Shown one piece after another: positions 26,296 through 35,824 of a DNA stretch of 64,000 nucleotides (positions are counted from its first letter, which is position 1; every line of letters starts with the position of its first letter). The notes below the pieces were generated by a model that saw nothing but the letters and a program-made list of their open reading frames with translations, was not told the origin of the DNA and did not search any database. The position numbers and the translations under genes were made by a program. The DNA is from Prevotella sp. (GTDB taxonomy: Bacteria; Bacteroidota; Bacteroidia; Bacteroidales; Bacteroidaceae): the NCBI GenBank assembly GCA_017623155.1, contig JAGAPR010000001.1, forward strand, positions 283,695 to 347,694, given 5' to 3'.

Positions 26296-26483
26296 AATCT
26301 TAAACCTGCATTATTCATACTCGTTCCTACAGCAAGAAATAACCGCCGGCACCTCAGCACAATGCTTGCTCTTTCTCCTTAAAGTAGATTTACCACATTC
26401 TGCATCGTCATCGCTGTGCTCGCGCTGATGCACGCCGGTTAACCCTTTCGTGACGGAACAGTGTGAATAATGCAGGTTAAAGT
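26296..26483. mobile_element. MITE-like foldback element
   Basis: Terminal inverted repeats AACCTGCATTATTCA (left, near 26301) and TGAATAATGCAGGTT (right, near 26464) are perfect over 15 bp. Weaker pairing continues inward (GTTCC/GGAAC, AACCGCCGGC/GCCGGTT, CTCAGC/GCTGATG), so almost the whole 190 bp can fold back. There is no transposase and no credible ORF. It sits in the 970-bp gap between the HtrA gene and lepA. Confidence 0.6.
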
Positions 26484-26713
26484 AACATATTGTTACATGG
26501 CATACCGGCACGACTTCGCCGGCGATGAGGGTTCTTTTTAAGATTTCAATCTCACATTTAACTAAAAACATGTAAACGGAAAGTAAAAAGTCGATACAAA
26601 ATATTTTCGCGAAGTAGGTTTTGTTAACTTAAAATATTTAACTTGCAAGGTGATTATTTAATATTTGTAAACAATTGCATGTCGGCCTTTTCTCCTTTTT
26701 GTACATTTTTGCC
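26484..26713. other. Intergenic AT-rich spacer
   Basis: Part of the gene-free gap between the HtrA gene and lepA. A small CCGGC...GCCGG hairpin lies near 26505-26523; nothing else is seen. Confidence 0.5.
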
Positions 26714-26803
26714 TTGCAATAAGGCCGTAATTGCACTGCGTTTACGGCCTAACGGGAGTGTAATTAGGCCGTAATTGGAATGCAATTACGGCCTAATTGG
26801 AAA
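26714..26803 (+). repeat. Four-unit ATTACGGCC array (core only)
   Basis: TTGCAATAAGGCCGTAATTG, CTGCGTTTACGGCCTAACGG, GTAATTAGGCCGTAATTGGA and TGCAATTACGGCCTAATTGG correspond in order to the four units in copy A (1621-1709), with divergence in the second and third. The long flanks of copies A and B are missing here. Confidence 0.8.
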
Positions 26804-27130
26804 ACAAGATGATTTTCGAGGCATTCAAAAATGGCTTTAATACTCGTATCTTTCTGATATACAATTGTTTACGTGATGTGTTCTGTAATTCGCTTATTTG
26901 CGAGCTCGAGAACTTTTTTTTAGACGAATGGCCTTAATTTTGACGTTAACATAATAAATTATTACAATTTATTTATGCTTGTTTAACAAAAAGGCATGGA
27001 AATGTTAAATGATAGACGCCGGATGTGATTATGTCGTCCGAAATGTAGGATGAACAATGAAAATCACATTATATTATGCGAATATGTAAAAATATATATT
27101 GTTTTATTTTGATTTTTGCATGAATTGCAG

Positions 27131-27139
27131 TAACTTTGC
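27131..27139 (+). promoter_or_regulatory. Promoter -7 element for lepA
   Basis: TAACTTTGC, with TTTG 19 bp upstream at 27108-27111, is a full consensus match 23 bp before the lepA ATG. Confidence 0.75.
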
Positions 27140-27162
27140 GTTTTAATAAAAGCAATAAATAG

Positions 27163-28944
27163 ATGAATAACATAAGAAATTTCTGCATAATAGCCCACAT
27201 TGACCACGGAAAGTCTACTCTTGCCGACCGCATGCTCGAATATACAAAGACCATACAGGTGACAGAAGGGCAGATGCTCGACAACATGGACTTGGAGCGT
27301 GAGCGTGGAATAACGATAAAGAGTCATGCCATACAGATGGAGTATACCCATGAGGGTGAGAATTTTATACTCAACTTGATAGACACTCCGGGGCATGTGG
27401 ATTTTTCTTATGAAGTGTCGCGCAGCATAGCGGCATGCGAGGGCGCATTGCTTGTGGTGGATGCCACGCAGGGAGTGCAGGCACAGACAATTTCCAACCT
27501 GTATATGGCGATAGACCATAATCTGGAGATAATACCGGTAATCAACAAGATTGACATGCCGAGTGCCATGCCCGACGAGGTGGAAGACGAGATAATAGAC
27601 CTCATCGGTTGCGACCGTTCGGATATAATCAGAGCCAGCGGCAAGACAGGAGAGGGTGTAGAGGAAATCTTAAATGCCGTGGTGGAGCGTGTGCCGCATC
27701 CCGTAGGCGACACCGAGGCGCCGCTTCAAGCATTGATATTTGACTCGGTGTTCAATTCTTTTCGCGGTATAATAGCCTACTTCAAGATAGAGAACGGTAC
27801 GATAAAGCAAGGCGACAAAGTCAAGTTTTTCAATACCGGCATGGAATATGTGGCCGATGAGATAGGCGTGTTGAAGATGGATATGCACCCGAGAAAGCAG
27901 TTGGGTACAGGCGATGTGGGATACATAATAAGCGGAATAAAGGACAGCAAGGAGGTGAAAGTGGGCGACACGATAACTCATGTGTCCCGTCCCTGCGACA
28001 AAGCCATCGACGGATTTCAAGAAGTGAAGCCGATGGTGTTTGCCGGAGTATATCCCATCGACCCTTCAGACTATGAGAACCTGCGTGCATCGCTTGAAAA
28101 ACTGAAGTTGAACGATGCGTCACTGACGTTCTCGCCGGAGTCTTCTATCGCTCTCGGATTTGGATTCAGATGCGGTTTTCTCGGATTGCTGCACATGGAG
28201 ATTATTCAGGAACGGCTCGACCGCGAGTTCAACATGGACGTGATAACCACCGTTCCCAATGTGTCGTACATGTGTTATGACAAGCATGGAGAGGTGAAAG
28301 AAGTGCACAATCCGTCGGGACTTCCGGAGCAAACACTTATCGACCATATCGAAGAGCCTTACATCAGAGCCTCGATAATAACGGCGGCCGACTATATCGG
28401 TCCCATCATGACACTGTGTCTTGACAAGCGTGGCGAACTCATTGACCAGCAGTATGTAAGCGGTAACCGTGTGGAGCTTCACTTTATGTTGCCGCTCGGC
28501 GAAATTGTGATTGACTTTTATGACAAGTTGAAGAGTATATCGAAAGGCTATGCCTCGTTCGATTATCACGTGGACTGTTTCCGACCGTCGCGGCTGGCCA
28601 AGTTGGATATATTGTTGAATGGCGAGCCTGTCGACGCGTTGTCCACTTTGACGCATCAGGATAACGCCGTGACATTCGGGCGCAGGATGTGTGAGAAATT
28701 GAAAGAACTGATACCGAGACAGCAGTTTGACATAGCCATTCAAGCGGCGATAGGAGCCAAGATCGTAGCCCGCGAGACGATAAAGTGTGTCCGCAAGGAT
28801 GTGACGGCAAAATGTTATGGTGGCGATGTGAGTAGAAAGCGTAAGCTGTTGGAGAAGCAAAAGAAAGGTAAGAAGAGAATGAAGCAAATCGGAAATGTGG
28901 AAGTGCCGCAAAAAGCATTCCTTGCAGTGTTGAAATTGGATTAG
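27163..28944 (+). CDS. lepA: Elongation factor 4
   Basis: A 593-aa translational GTPase that acts on stalled or mistranslocated ribosomes. G motifs: [15 protein letters not shown] (G1), [11 protein letters not shown] (G2), [12 protein letters not shown] (G3), NKIDMP (G4). Beta-barrel and EF-G-like domains follow, then the LepA-specific C-terminal domain with [25 protein letters not shown]. Length is standard. It has its own promoter and is followed by a Crp/Fnr-type gene after 23 bp. Confidence 0.97.
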   Translation: MNNIRNFCIIAHIDHGKSTLADRMLEYTKTIQVTEGQMLDNMDLERERGITIKSHAIQMEYTHEGENFILNLIDTPGHVDFSYEVSRSIAACEGALLVVDATQGVQAQTISNLYMAIDHNLEIIPVINKIDMPSAMPDEVEDEIIDLIGCDRSDIIRASGKTGEGVEEILNAVVERVPHPVGDTEAPLQALIFDSVFNSFRGIIAYFKIENGTIKQGDKVKFFNTGMEYVADEIGVLKMDMHPRKQLGTGDVGYIISGIKDSKEVKVGDTITHVSRPCDKAIDGFQEVKPMVFAGVYPIDPSDYENLRASLEKLKLNDASLTFSPESSIALGFGFRCGFLGLLHMEIIQERLDREFNMDVITTVPNVSYMCYDKHGEVKEVHNPSGLPEQTLIDHIEEPYIRASIITAADYIGPIMTLCLDKRGELIDQQYVSGNRVELHFMLPLGEIVIDFYDKLKSISKGYASFDYHVDCFRPSRLAKLDILLNGEPVDALSTLTHQDNAVTFGRRMCEKLKELIPRQQFDIAIQAAIGAKIVARETIKCVRKDVTAKCYGGDVSRKRKLLEKQKKGKKRMKQIGNVEVPQKAFLAVLKLD

Positions 28945-28967
28945 TATAAAGATAAAAGGAGGATTAT

Positions 28968-29573
28968 ATGCCTAATATAGGACTTACAAAACGCGATGTC
29001 GCGCGTGAATTGGCAAGACGTTACAGTACGATGTCTCATGATGAATTGGATGTGTTGGAGAACATCCTTGTGCCGATGAAATTTCAGAAAGGAGAGAAAA
29101 TCCTTGTCAAAGGCGAGACGTGTACACATATATATTGGATTGTAAAGGGACTTGTCAGGCTGTTTTATCATAAAAACGGCAAGGATGTGACCGAGCACAT
29201 GGCTGTGGAAAATCACATAGTGATGAGCATCGAAAGTCTTTTCAAGGAAGAGCCTACGGCTTTGGAGATAGTGGCTTTGGAACCTACTGTCATATATGCC
29301 ATGCCGAGACCGTTGTTGGAACAGGTGGCGATGAAAAGCGTCAACATCCAAATCCTTTATCGTAAGATACTGGAAGAGTCGCTGATAGAAAGTCAGATAC
29401 ACGCCGACTTGCTTCGTTTTGAAACAGCACAAGACAGATATACGAAATTGGTGAAGCGCCACCCACAGCTTGTTTTGCGCGCGCCGCTGGTATATATAGC
29501 GAGTTATTTGCAGATGACTCCCGAGACATTGAGTCGTGTCAGAACATCGACCTTGTTGGAAAACCGTAAATAG
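28968..29573 (+). CDS. Crp/Fnr-family transcriptional regulator
   Basis: A 201-aa regulator: an N-terminal cyclic-nucleotide-binding-like beta-roll (ILVPMKFQKGEKILVKGETC, YWIVKGLVRLFY, IVMSIESLFKEEPTALEIVAL) and a C-terminal winged helix (PLVYIASYLQMTPETLSRVRT). It lacks the Cys cluster of Fnr and the canonical cAMP pocket residues, so its signal is unknown; this pattern is common in Bacteroidetes. An AAAGGAGG Shine-Dalgarno sequence lies before the ATG, which is unusual for this phylum. Confidence 0.88.
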   Translation: MPNIGLTKRDVARELARRYSTMSHDELDVLENILVPMKFQKGEKILVKGETCTHIYWIVKGLVRLFYHKNGKDVTEHMAVENHIVMSIESLFKEEPTALEIVALEPTVIYAMPRPLLEQVAMKSVNIQILYRKILEESLIESQIHADLLRFETAQDRYTKLVKRHPQLVLRAPLVYIASYLQMTPETLSRVRTSTLLENRK

Positions 29574-29598
29574 TCTTGTTGTAAGAAGTTCGAAGTGC

Positions 29599-30027
29599 AT
29601 GATTGGAAAGTCGGAAAAACTTCGGTTCTGTAATCATATCCTGTTGGTGCTGCTGCCCGTCATGTTACTTTCCGCAATTCATCTTGAAATTACGGGAAGT
29701 GAAAGCGTTTCGTGGGTATGGTGTCATATTGTATTCGGATGCCTGTTGCTGTTTGGCATATTATGGCATCTGTATCTGAATTTCGGGTGCAACTCATGGA
29801 TATATATGTTCGGCAAACATAAAAAAACGCCGGTCACAAAGTGGCTGGCGATTATATGGTTGTTGACATTTATCACGTCTATCATGACTGTTTCGCATTG
29901 GATCGGTAGTTACGGACATACGCCGATAGGTGCCGTTCACGGCAAATTCGGTTTCGTGGCTTTGTCAATTACCGTATGGCATGCGCTAAAACACATCGCG
30001 TATTTCAAGCCGCGGAAACTAAACTGA
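29599..30027 (+). CDS. DUF4405-like/cytochrome b-like membrane protein
   Basis: A 142-aa protein with four predicted membrane helices. His residues in or near helices (VWCHIVFG, ILWHLYLN, TVSHWIG, VWHALKHIAYF) suggest haem b ligands, as in DUF4405 and related proteins. The frame is open from 29536, but ATG 29599 avoids overlap with the Crp/Fnr-type gene. It is probably cotranscribed with and perhaps regulated by that neighbour (inference). Confidence 0.7.
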   Translation: MIGKSEKLRFCNHILLVLLPVMLLSAIHLEITGSESVSWVWCHIVFGCLLLFGILWHLYLNFGCNSWIYMFGKHKKTPVTKWLAIIWLLTFITSIMTVSHWIGSYGHTPIGAVHGKFGFVALSITVWHALKHIAYFKPRKLN

Positions 30028-30046
30028 TTGCGCATACAGTGCGCAA
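30028..30046. terminator. Short hairpin between convergent genes
   Basis: TTGCGCA-TACAG-TGCGCAA is a perfect 7-bp stem with no clear T tract; it may end transcription of the DUF4405-like gene. Confidence 0.35.
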
Positions 30047-30104
30047 CAACATGCACTTTTTAACGTGTAATATCTATAAATATGCGTATAGAACGCATTC
30101 AGGC

Positions 30105-31232
30105 TTAGAAGTTTACGCATAATTCAATGTCGGCAATACTGTAATTGTGTTTCATTTGGCTTTTGTCGTTTACGAATGCGTACTCAGCCTGAACTTCGAT
30201 GTGCTTGTTTACGATGAAGTTCAAGCCGGCTTCATATTGTGTCCGGCTGTCAGACCATGTGGCAGTGTTGCGGTAAAGATCGTAGCGGGCCTTGGCACGG
30301 AGCCGCCCTTTTATTATCGGAGCGATGCACAGGGCGTAGAAACCATCGGCCTTATTGCCTTGTGCGATGTTCACGGTTGCATCTTCTTTATCATCATCCT
30401 GTTGATATGTCGTTTTAAATCCGTATCCGGTATTATGTATGTATTCGGCACGTATTTGCCAGTCGTCGTGTCGGTATTCGGCACTGAGTGCATAGCGGTA
30501 TCGGCTGAGGCTTACTATACCGGAATGTTCGGTCGTGATGCCGTCTGTCGTTTCCGTCCATTTACCCTCGCGTGCATGTGAGCCGAGCCATCCGAAAACG
30601 CCGAAACGCAACCCGCTGACAGGCATAATCCATGCGCCGCCGATAATATCCTTGCGGTTGTCTGCGTCTTTTGTGTTTATACCTTGGCCGTTGAAAACTC
30701 CCACTTGATAGTGCAACAGATAATGTCCGGATGGTTTTTTAAACAAATCGCCCTGTATTTGCACTCCTATATCGCGACCGTTGCTCGAATGTTCGCCCGT
30801 TCGGTCGCTTCCGCCGGACAGCTTGTTGACAACCTGACTGTTACCCATAAATCCTTGGTCGATGGGATTCATTGGATTTTCAAAGGTGAACGGACGCTTG
30901 AACTGTCCGGCTTTGACTTTGAAAAAATCGTATTTTTGCCATTCGGCAAAGGCGTCTATCAATCGCGGGCTACTGCCGAGCGTTTCGGTATTTCCGTTTA
31001 TTTGACCTTGCACACGGTATTCGAAATCCTCGTAAATGCGTCCCGATAGCGATAAGCGCGCCATGCGTATATCGAACGAGTTGCTCTTGTCTCCGTCTTT
31101 CAGAGACGCCTGATACCTTCCGATGAAATATCCGCTGAGTTTCGGTTTGGATATAAGTTCTCTTGTTTTGTCCTGTGCCGATGTAGTTATGCCGGCAAGA
31201 AAGAGAAGAGAGGAAAACAGTATTTTTCTCAT
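30105..31232 (-). CDS. Porin, phosphate-selective porin O/P type
   Basis: A 375-aa outer-membrane beta-barrel of the PorO/PorP family: signal peptide (GITTSAQ at about residue 19), then KPKLSGYFIGRYQAS, IRMARLSLSGRIYEDFEYRVQGQ, FFKVKAGQFKRPFTFENPM and alternating beta-strand segments to a C-terminal aromatic residue (CVNF). The original family name comes from Pseudomonas; substrate here is unknown. It begins 2 bp after the rlmD stop and is probably read through from it. Confidence 0.85.
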   Translation of the reverse strand: MRKILFSSLLFLAGITTSAQDKTRELISKPKLSGYFIGRYQASLKDGDKSNSFDIRMARLSLSGRIYEDFEYRVQGQINGNTETLGSSPRLIDAFAEWQKYDFFKVKAGQFKRPFTFENPMNPIDQGFMGNSQVVNKLSGGSDRTGEHSSNGRDIGVQIQGDLFKKPSGHYLLHYQVGVFNGQGINTKDADNRKDIIGGAWIMPVSGLRFGVFGWLGSHAREGKWTETTDGITTEHSGIVSLSRYRYALSAEYRHDDWQIRAEYIHNTGYGFKTTYQQDDDKEDATVNIAQGNKADGFYALCIAPIIKGRLRAKARYDLYRNTATWSDSRTQYEAGLNFIVNKHIEVQAEYAFVNDKSQMKHNYSIADIELCVNF

Positions 31233-31234
31233 TA

Positions 31235-32716
31235 TTATATAGTATAGCTTCTTCTTTCAAGTAAAACCACGTTTTCCACGTGCGGAGTATGGGGGAACAT
31301 ATCAACCGGTTGCACTTCCATAACTTTATAGTCTGCATCGAGGTCGGCAATGTCGCGTGCTTGCGTAGCCGGGTTACAGCTCACGTATACAATGCGTTTG
31401 GGAGCTGCGCGGAGAATGGTCTTCACCACGTCGGCGTGCATTCCAGCACGTGGCGGGTCGGTGATAATCACGTCCGGACGGCCGTGTTCGGCAATAAAAT
31501 CATCATTGAGAATGTCTTTCATGTCGCCGGCATAGAACAAAGTATTGCCTATGCCGTTGATGCCGGAATTCACTTTCGCGTCTTCTATTGCTTCCGGCAC
31601 GTATTCAATGCCTATTACCTTTCGCGCGTTTCGGGCCACGAAGTTGGCTATCGTGCCTGTTCCAGTATACAAATCGTACACAAGTTCGTTCCCGGTGAGA
31701 CCTGCAAACTCTCTCGCTACCGAGTATAGATGATATGCCTGCTCGGTGTTTGTCTGGTAAAAACTTTTCGGACCGACTTTGAATTTAAGGTCTTCCATGG
31801 TTTCAAAGATATGGTCGTTGCCCTTGAAAGTTATCACGTCTTGGTCTCCTATGGTATCGTTGCACTTCTGATTATCAACATACATCAGTGAAGTTATTTG
31901 CGGGAATTTTGCCGATATATGTTCAAGGAGAGCTTTCGCGCGCTGCTCGTCGCCTTCATTGTCAAAATGAAATTGCACGATTACCATCCATTCGCCGGTG
32001 TTAGAGTTGCGTATAATGATGTCTCTGAGCAGTCCGTGCTGTTCTCTGAGATCAAAAAACGTAAGTCCGTTGGCAATTGCGTAATCGCGTATTTCATTCC
32101 TGATATCGTTGTGCAGATTATCCATGAGCATGCACTTTTCTATCGGAAGAATTTTATCGAAGGCACCTGTTATATGAAACCCGATGGCATTTCGCTGAGA
32201 AATGGGTGCTTTCTGTGGTGCAATGGCGCAATCATCACCGCAGGAAACGCTGTCCCCGTTGCCGGAGTTTATTTCCTCTTTTGTGAGCCATCGTTTGTTT
32301 GAACATCCGAATTCGAGCTTGTTGCGATATTCTTTGGTCTTTACGGAACCGAGTATGGGGCGCATCTCGGGCAGCTCAACCTTGCCGATGCGGGTGAGCT
32401 GGTTATATACTTGTTTCTGCTTGGCCTTCAACTGTTCTGAATATGGCAGGTTTTGCCATTTGCAACCTCCGCAAATGCCGAAATGAGCACACATCGGTGT
32501 CTCGCGTACCTTACTATATTCTATAAACCGAATAACTTCGGCCTCACAATAACTGTGCTTCTTTTTTCTTACTTGAAGATCGACAATGTCTCCCGGAACG
32601 GTAAACGGAACGAACACAACCATGTCGTTTACACGGGCGATGGATTTACCTTCGGCTGCCACGTCTGTAATAGTGACATTCTCCAATATCGGTAACGGTT
32701 TTTTCTTTCTGCTCAT
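31235..32716 (-). CDS. rlmD: 23S rRNA (uracil-5)-methyltransferase, RlmD-like
   Basis: A 493-aa TrmA/RumA-family SAM methyltransferase. N-terminal TRAM domain (VTITDVAAEGKSIARVNDMVVFVP), an Fe-S cluster motif CAHFGICGGCKWQNLPY with a later Cys, methyltransferase motifs YDLYTGTGTIANFVA and VIGIEYVPEAIEDAKVN, and the catalytic region IVYVSCNPATQARDI. RlmD versus another RumA paralogue cannot be fully separated by eye. The frame is open to 32740; ATG 32716 is chosen because the -7 element is at 32737-32745. Confidence 0.9.
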   Translation of the reverse strand: MSRKKKPLPILENVTITDVAAEGKSIARVNDMVVFVPFTVPGDIVDLQVRKKKHSYCEAEVIRFIEYSKVRETPMCAHFGICGGCKWQNLPYSEQLKAKQKQVYNQLTRIGKVELPEMRPILGSVKTKEYRNKLEFGCSNKRWLTKEEINSGNGDSVSCGDDCAIAPQKAPISQRNAIGFHITGAFDKILPIEKCMLMDNLHNDIRNEIRDYAIANGLTFFDLREQHGLLRDIIIRNSNTGEWMVIVQFHFDNEGDEQRAKALLEHISAKFPQITSLMYVDNQKCNDTIGDQDVITFKGNDHIFETMEDLKFKVGPKSFYQTNTEQAYHLYSVAREFAGLTGNELVYDLYTGTGTIANFVARNARKVIGIEYVPEAIEDAKVNSGINGIGNTLFYAGDMKDILNDDFIAEHGRPDVIITDPPRAGMHADVVKTILRAAPKRIVYVSCNPATQARDIADLDADYKVMEVQPVDMFPHTPHVENVVLLERRSYTI

Positions 32717-32736
32717 AATTATCAAACAATTAGGTT

Positions 32737-32745
32737 GCAAAATTA
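32737..32745 (-). promoter_or_regulatory. Promoter -7 element for rlmD and the porin
   Basis: Minus-strand TAATTTTGC, 21 bp upstream of ATG 32716. Confidence 0.6.
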
Positions 32746-32823
32746 ATAATTAAAACGCATATATGAATTAAAACGGTGCATAAAGAAAGTTGTGAACGGA
32801 TAAAAAAGGATTTTTTCATGAAA

Positions 32824-32910
32824 TGTTACGCGGGCCAAATCACAATGTTACTTGGCCGTAGTAACATTGTGATTTGGCCCGCGTAACGATGTTACCTCTC
32901 CCGGGTAACA
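32824..32910. repeat. GTTAC/GGCC hairpin repeat
   Basis: A 28-bp arm (TGTTACGCGGGCCAAATCAC continuing AATGTTAC) pairs with GTAACATTGTGATTTGGCCC continuing GCGTAACG, one mismatch, across a 9-nt loop; a smaller GTTACC/GGGTAAC hairpin follows. It lies between the divergent rlmD and ppdK genes and belongs to the same family as 18743 and 49417. Confidence 0.9.
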
Positions 32911-32980
32911 TTTCCGAATGTTTTTTACCGGCCGACAATAAATTTTTTACGTTTTTCTTGCAAAAGCGTGAGAAAACAAT

Positions 32981-32989
32981 TATATTTGC
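32981..32989 (+). promoter_or_regulatory. Promoter -7 element for ppdK
   Basis: TATATTTGC, with TTG 20 bp upstream, gives a leader of about 50 nt. Confidence 0.7.
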
Positions 32990-33041
32990 AGAATAAACGA
33001 AATAAACAAAAACAAGTGTTAATCATAAATAAAACTAACTA

Positions 33042-35762
33042 ATGAGCGAGAAAAGAGTTTACACTTTCGGTAACGGAAAAGCCGAAGGTAGAGCCGATAT
33101 GCGCAATCTTCTCGGCGGTAAAGGTGCTAACCTTGCAGAGATGAATCTTATCGGAGTTCCCGTTCCTCCGGGATTTACTATTACGACAGATGTTTGTAAT
33201 GAGTATTTTGAGAAAGGTAAAGAGGAAGTCGTAGCATTATTAAAAGAAGATGTGGCTAAGGCCGTTGAGCATATCGAGGGCTTGATGAACAGCAAGTTTG
33301 GCGATGTCGACAACCCATTGCTCGTCAGCGTTCGTTCCGGCGCCCGTGCGTCAATGCCCGGAATGATGGATACGATTTTGAACCTCGGACTTAACGATGA
33401 GGTTGCCGTCGGATTGACCAAGAAGACCGGCAACGAGCGTTTTGTTTATGACAGCTACCGTCGTTTCGTGCAGATGTACGGTGATGTCGTGCTCGGCATG
33501 AAACCGGTTAACAAGGAAGATATAGATCCGTTCGAGGCAATTATAGAGGAAGTAAAGGCACAGCGCGGCATCAAGCTCGACAACGAGCTGAGCATCGACG
33601 AGTTGAAGCAACTCGTTACGAAGTTTAAGGCTGCGATAAAGGCACAGACCGGCAAGGAATTCCCCGTTGACCCGATGGAACAATTGTGGGGTGCCATTTG
33701 TGCGGTATTTGACTCATGGATGAACGATCGCGCTATTCTCTATCGTAAGATGGAGGGTATCCCGGCAGAGTGGGGTACAGCCGTCAACGTACAAGCAATG
33801 GTGTTCGGAAACATGGGCGCGACATCTGCAACTGGTGTATGTTTCAGTCGTGATGCAGCAACCGGTGAGAACCTGTTTAACGGAGAGTATCTTGTCAATG
33901 CACAGGGAGAAGATGTTGTTGCCGGAATACGCACGCCGCAGCAGATAACAAAAGAAGGCTCGTTGCGTTGGGCCGCCCTTCAAGGCATAAGCGAGGAAGA
34001 GCGTGCAAGCAAATATCCGTCAATGGAAGAGGCAATGCCTGAGATATATGCTACTCTTAACGCATTGCAGCATAAGCTCGAAAAGCATTATCATGACATG
34101 CAGGACATGGAATTTACCGTTCAGGAAGGCAAATTGTGGTTCTTGCAGACACGTAACGGAAAGCGTACGGGAACGGCTATGGTTAAAATAGCGATGGACC
34201 TGCTTCGCGAAGGAGAAATAGACGAGAAGACGGCACTGTTGCGTTGTGAGCCTCAGAAACTTGATGAGTTGCTTCATCCGGTATTTGACAAAGAGGCATT
34301 GAAAAGAGCGAAGGTTATAACACAAGGTTTGCCGGCGTCTCCCGGAGCCGCTTGCGGACAGATAGTATTCCATGCCGATGATGCGCAGAAATGGCGTGAA
34401 GACGGCCGCCGTGTCATTATGGTTCGTATAGAGACATCTCCCGAGGACTTGGCCGGAATGTCGGCAGCGGAAGGAATACTTACCGCCCGTGGCGGAATGA
34501 CATCGCATGCAGCTGTTGTTGCCCGCGGTATGGGTAAATGCTGTGTTTCCGGTGCCGGTGCCATTAGCGTGAATTACAAGAACAAGACCGTCGAAGTGGA
34601 AGGCGTTGTATATAAAGAAGGTGATTACCTTTCATTGAACGGCTCCAACGGACAGGTATATGCAGGAGAAATCCCCACAAAGGCCGCAGAGCTTTCAGGT
34701 GATTTCAAGGCTTTGATGGATTTGTGTGACAAGTATACCAAATTGCAAGTTCGTACAAATGCGGACACACCTCATGACGCACAAGTGGCTCGCTCATTCG
34801 GTGCGAAGGGTATCGGTCTTACACGAACAGAGCACATGTTCTTCGAGGATCAGAAGATTGTAGCGATGCGCGAGATGATTCTTGCAGACAGCGTGGAAGG
34901 TCGCGAGAAAGCATTGGCTAAGTTGTTGCCTTATCAGAAAGCCGACTTCAAGGGCATTTTGGATGCCATGGACGGTTGTCCTGTCAACATCCGTCTGCTC
35001 GATCCGCCACTCCATGAGTTTGTTCCGCACGATTTGAAAGGCCAGCAGACCATGGCTAATGAAATGGGTGTAAGCGTAGAGGAGATACAGAAACGTGTGG
35101 CAAGCCTTGCTGAGAACAATCCTATGCTCGGACATCGCGGATGCCGTCTCGGTATTACATTCCCCGAAATCACTGCGATGCAGACACGTGCAATTCTTGG
35201 TGCAGCCTGTGAGTTGAAGAAAGAAGGAAAAAATCCACAGCCGGAAATCATGGTTCCGCTGATTGGTATCCTTTACGAGTTCAAGCAGCAGAAAGAAGTG
35301 ATAATGAAAACAGCAAAAGAAGTATTTGCAGAAGAAGGCGTTGAAGTAGAATTTGAAGTAGGAACAATGATAGAGATACCTCGTGCAGCACTGACTGCAG
35401 ACCGTATCGCATCTGAGGCTGAATACTTCTCATTCGGTACAAATGACCTTACGCAGATGACATTTGGTTATTCTCGCGATGATATTGCCAGCTTCTTACC
35501 TGTTTATCTTGACAAGAAGATATTGGCAGTAGACCCGTTCCAAGTTCTCGATCAGAATGGAGTTGGCCAGCTGATAAAGATGGCTGTGGAAAAAGGACGC
35601 GCCGTTCGCCCGGGCATGCGTACAGGTATATGCGGCGAGCATGGCGGTGAGCCCTCATCCGTTAAATTCTGTGCCAAGGTTGGAATGGATTATGCTTCAT
35701 GTTCTCCGTTCCGCGTGCCTATCGCACGATTGGCTGCGGCGCAGGCTGCTGTTGAGGAATAA
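33042..35762 (+). CDS. ppdK: Pyruvate, phosphate dikinase
   Basis: A 906-aa enzyme interconverting pyruvate + ATP + Pi and PEP + AMP + PPi. N-terminal ATP-grasp half begins KRVYTFGNGKAEGRADMRNL and contains LLGGKGANLAEMNLIG and SVRSGARASMPGMMDTILNL. The phosphohistidine swivel domain has GGMTSHAAVVARGMGKCCVSG, with catalytic His. The C-terminal PEP/pyruvate barrel contains GLTRTEHMFF, RLLDPPLHEF, EVGTMIEIPRAAL and GICGEHGGEP. Length matches the family. It stands alone with its own promoter and terminator. Confidence 0.97.
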   Translation: MSEKRVYTFGNGKAEGRADMRNLLGGKGANLAEMNLIGVPVPPGFTITTDVCNEYFEKGKEEVVALLKEDVAKAVEHIEGLMNSKFGDVDNPLLVSVRSGARASMPGMMDTILNLGLNDEVAVGLTKKTGNERFVYDSYRRFVQMYGDVVLGMKPVNKEDIDPFEAIIEEVKAQRGIKLDNELSIDELKQLVTKFKAAIKAQTGKEFPVDPMEQLWGAICAVFDSWMNDRAILYRKMEGIPAEWGTAVNVQAMVFGNMGATSATGVCFSRDAATGENLFNGEYLVNAQGEDVVAGIRTPQQITKEGSLRWAALQGISEEERASKYPSMEEAMPEIYATLNALQHKLEKHYHDMQDMEFTVQEGKLWFLQTRNGKRTGTAMVKIAMDLLREGEIDEKTALLRCEPQKLDELLHPVFDKEALKRAKVITQGLPASPGAACGQIVFHADDAQKWREDGRRVIMVRIETSPEDLAGMSAAEGILTARGGMTSHAAVVARGMGKCCVSGAGAISVNYKNKTVEVEGVVYKEGDYLSLNGSNGQVYAGEIPTKAAELSGDFKALMDLCDKYTKLQVRTNADTPHDAQVARSFGAKGIGLTRTEHMFFEDQKIVAMREMILADSVEGREKALAKLLPYQKADFKGILDAMDGCPVNIRLLDPPLHEFVPHDLKGQQTMANEMGVSVEEIQKRVASLAENNPMLGHRGCRLGITFPEITAMQTRAILGAACELKKEGKNPQPEIMVPLIGILYEFKQQKEVIMKTAKEVFAEEGVEVEFEVGTMIEIPRAALTADRIASEAEYFSFGTNDLTQMTFGYSRDDIASFLPVYLDKKILAVDPFQVLDQNGVGQLIKMAVEKGRAVRPGMRTGICGEHGGEPSSVKFCAKVGMDYASCSPFRVPIARLAAAQAAVEE

Positions 35763-35790
35763 TCCTTAGATACTGAAAATTAAGTATATA

Positions 35791-35824
35791 AAGGGCAAGT
35801 ATTTGGAAACAGGTACTTGCCCTT
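35791..35824 (+). terminator. ppdK terminator
   Basis: AAGGGCAAGTA pairs perfectly with TACTTGCCCTT across a 12-nt loop, 28 bp after the stop. Confidence 0.85.

Noticed and set aside
26311-26571. 86-aa minus-strand frame in the HtrA-lepA gap
   Set aside because: It covers the MITE-like palindrome and has no family resemblance.
28120-28911. 263-aa minus-strand open frame
   Set aside because: Antisense to lepA; no domain, skewed composition typical of a shadow frame.
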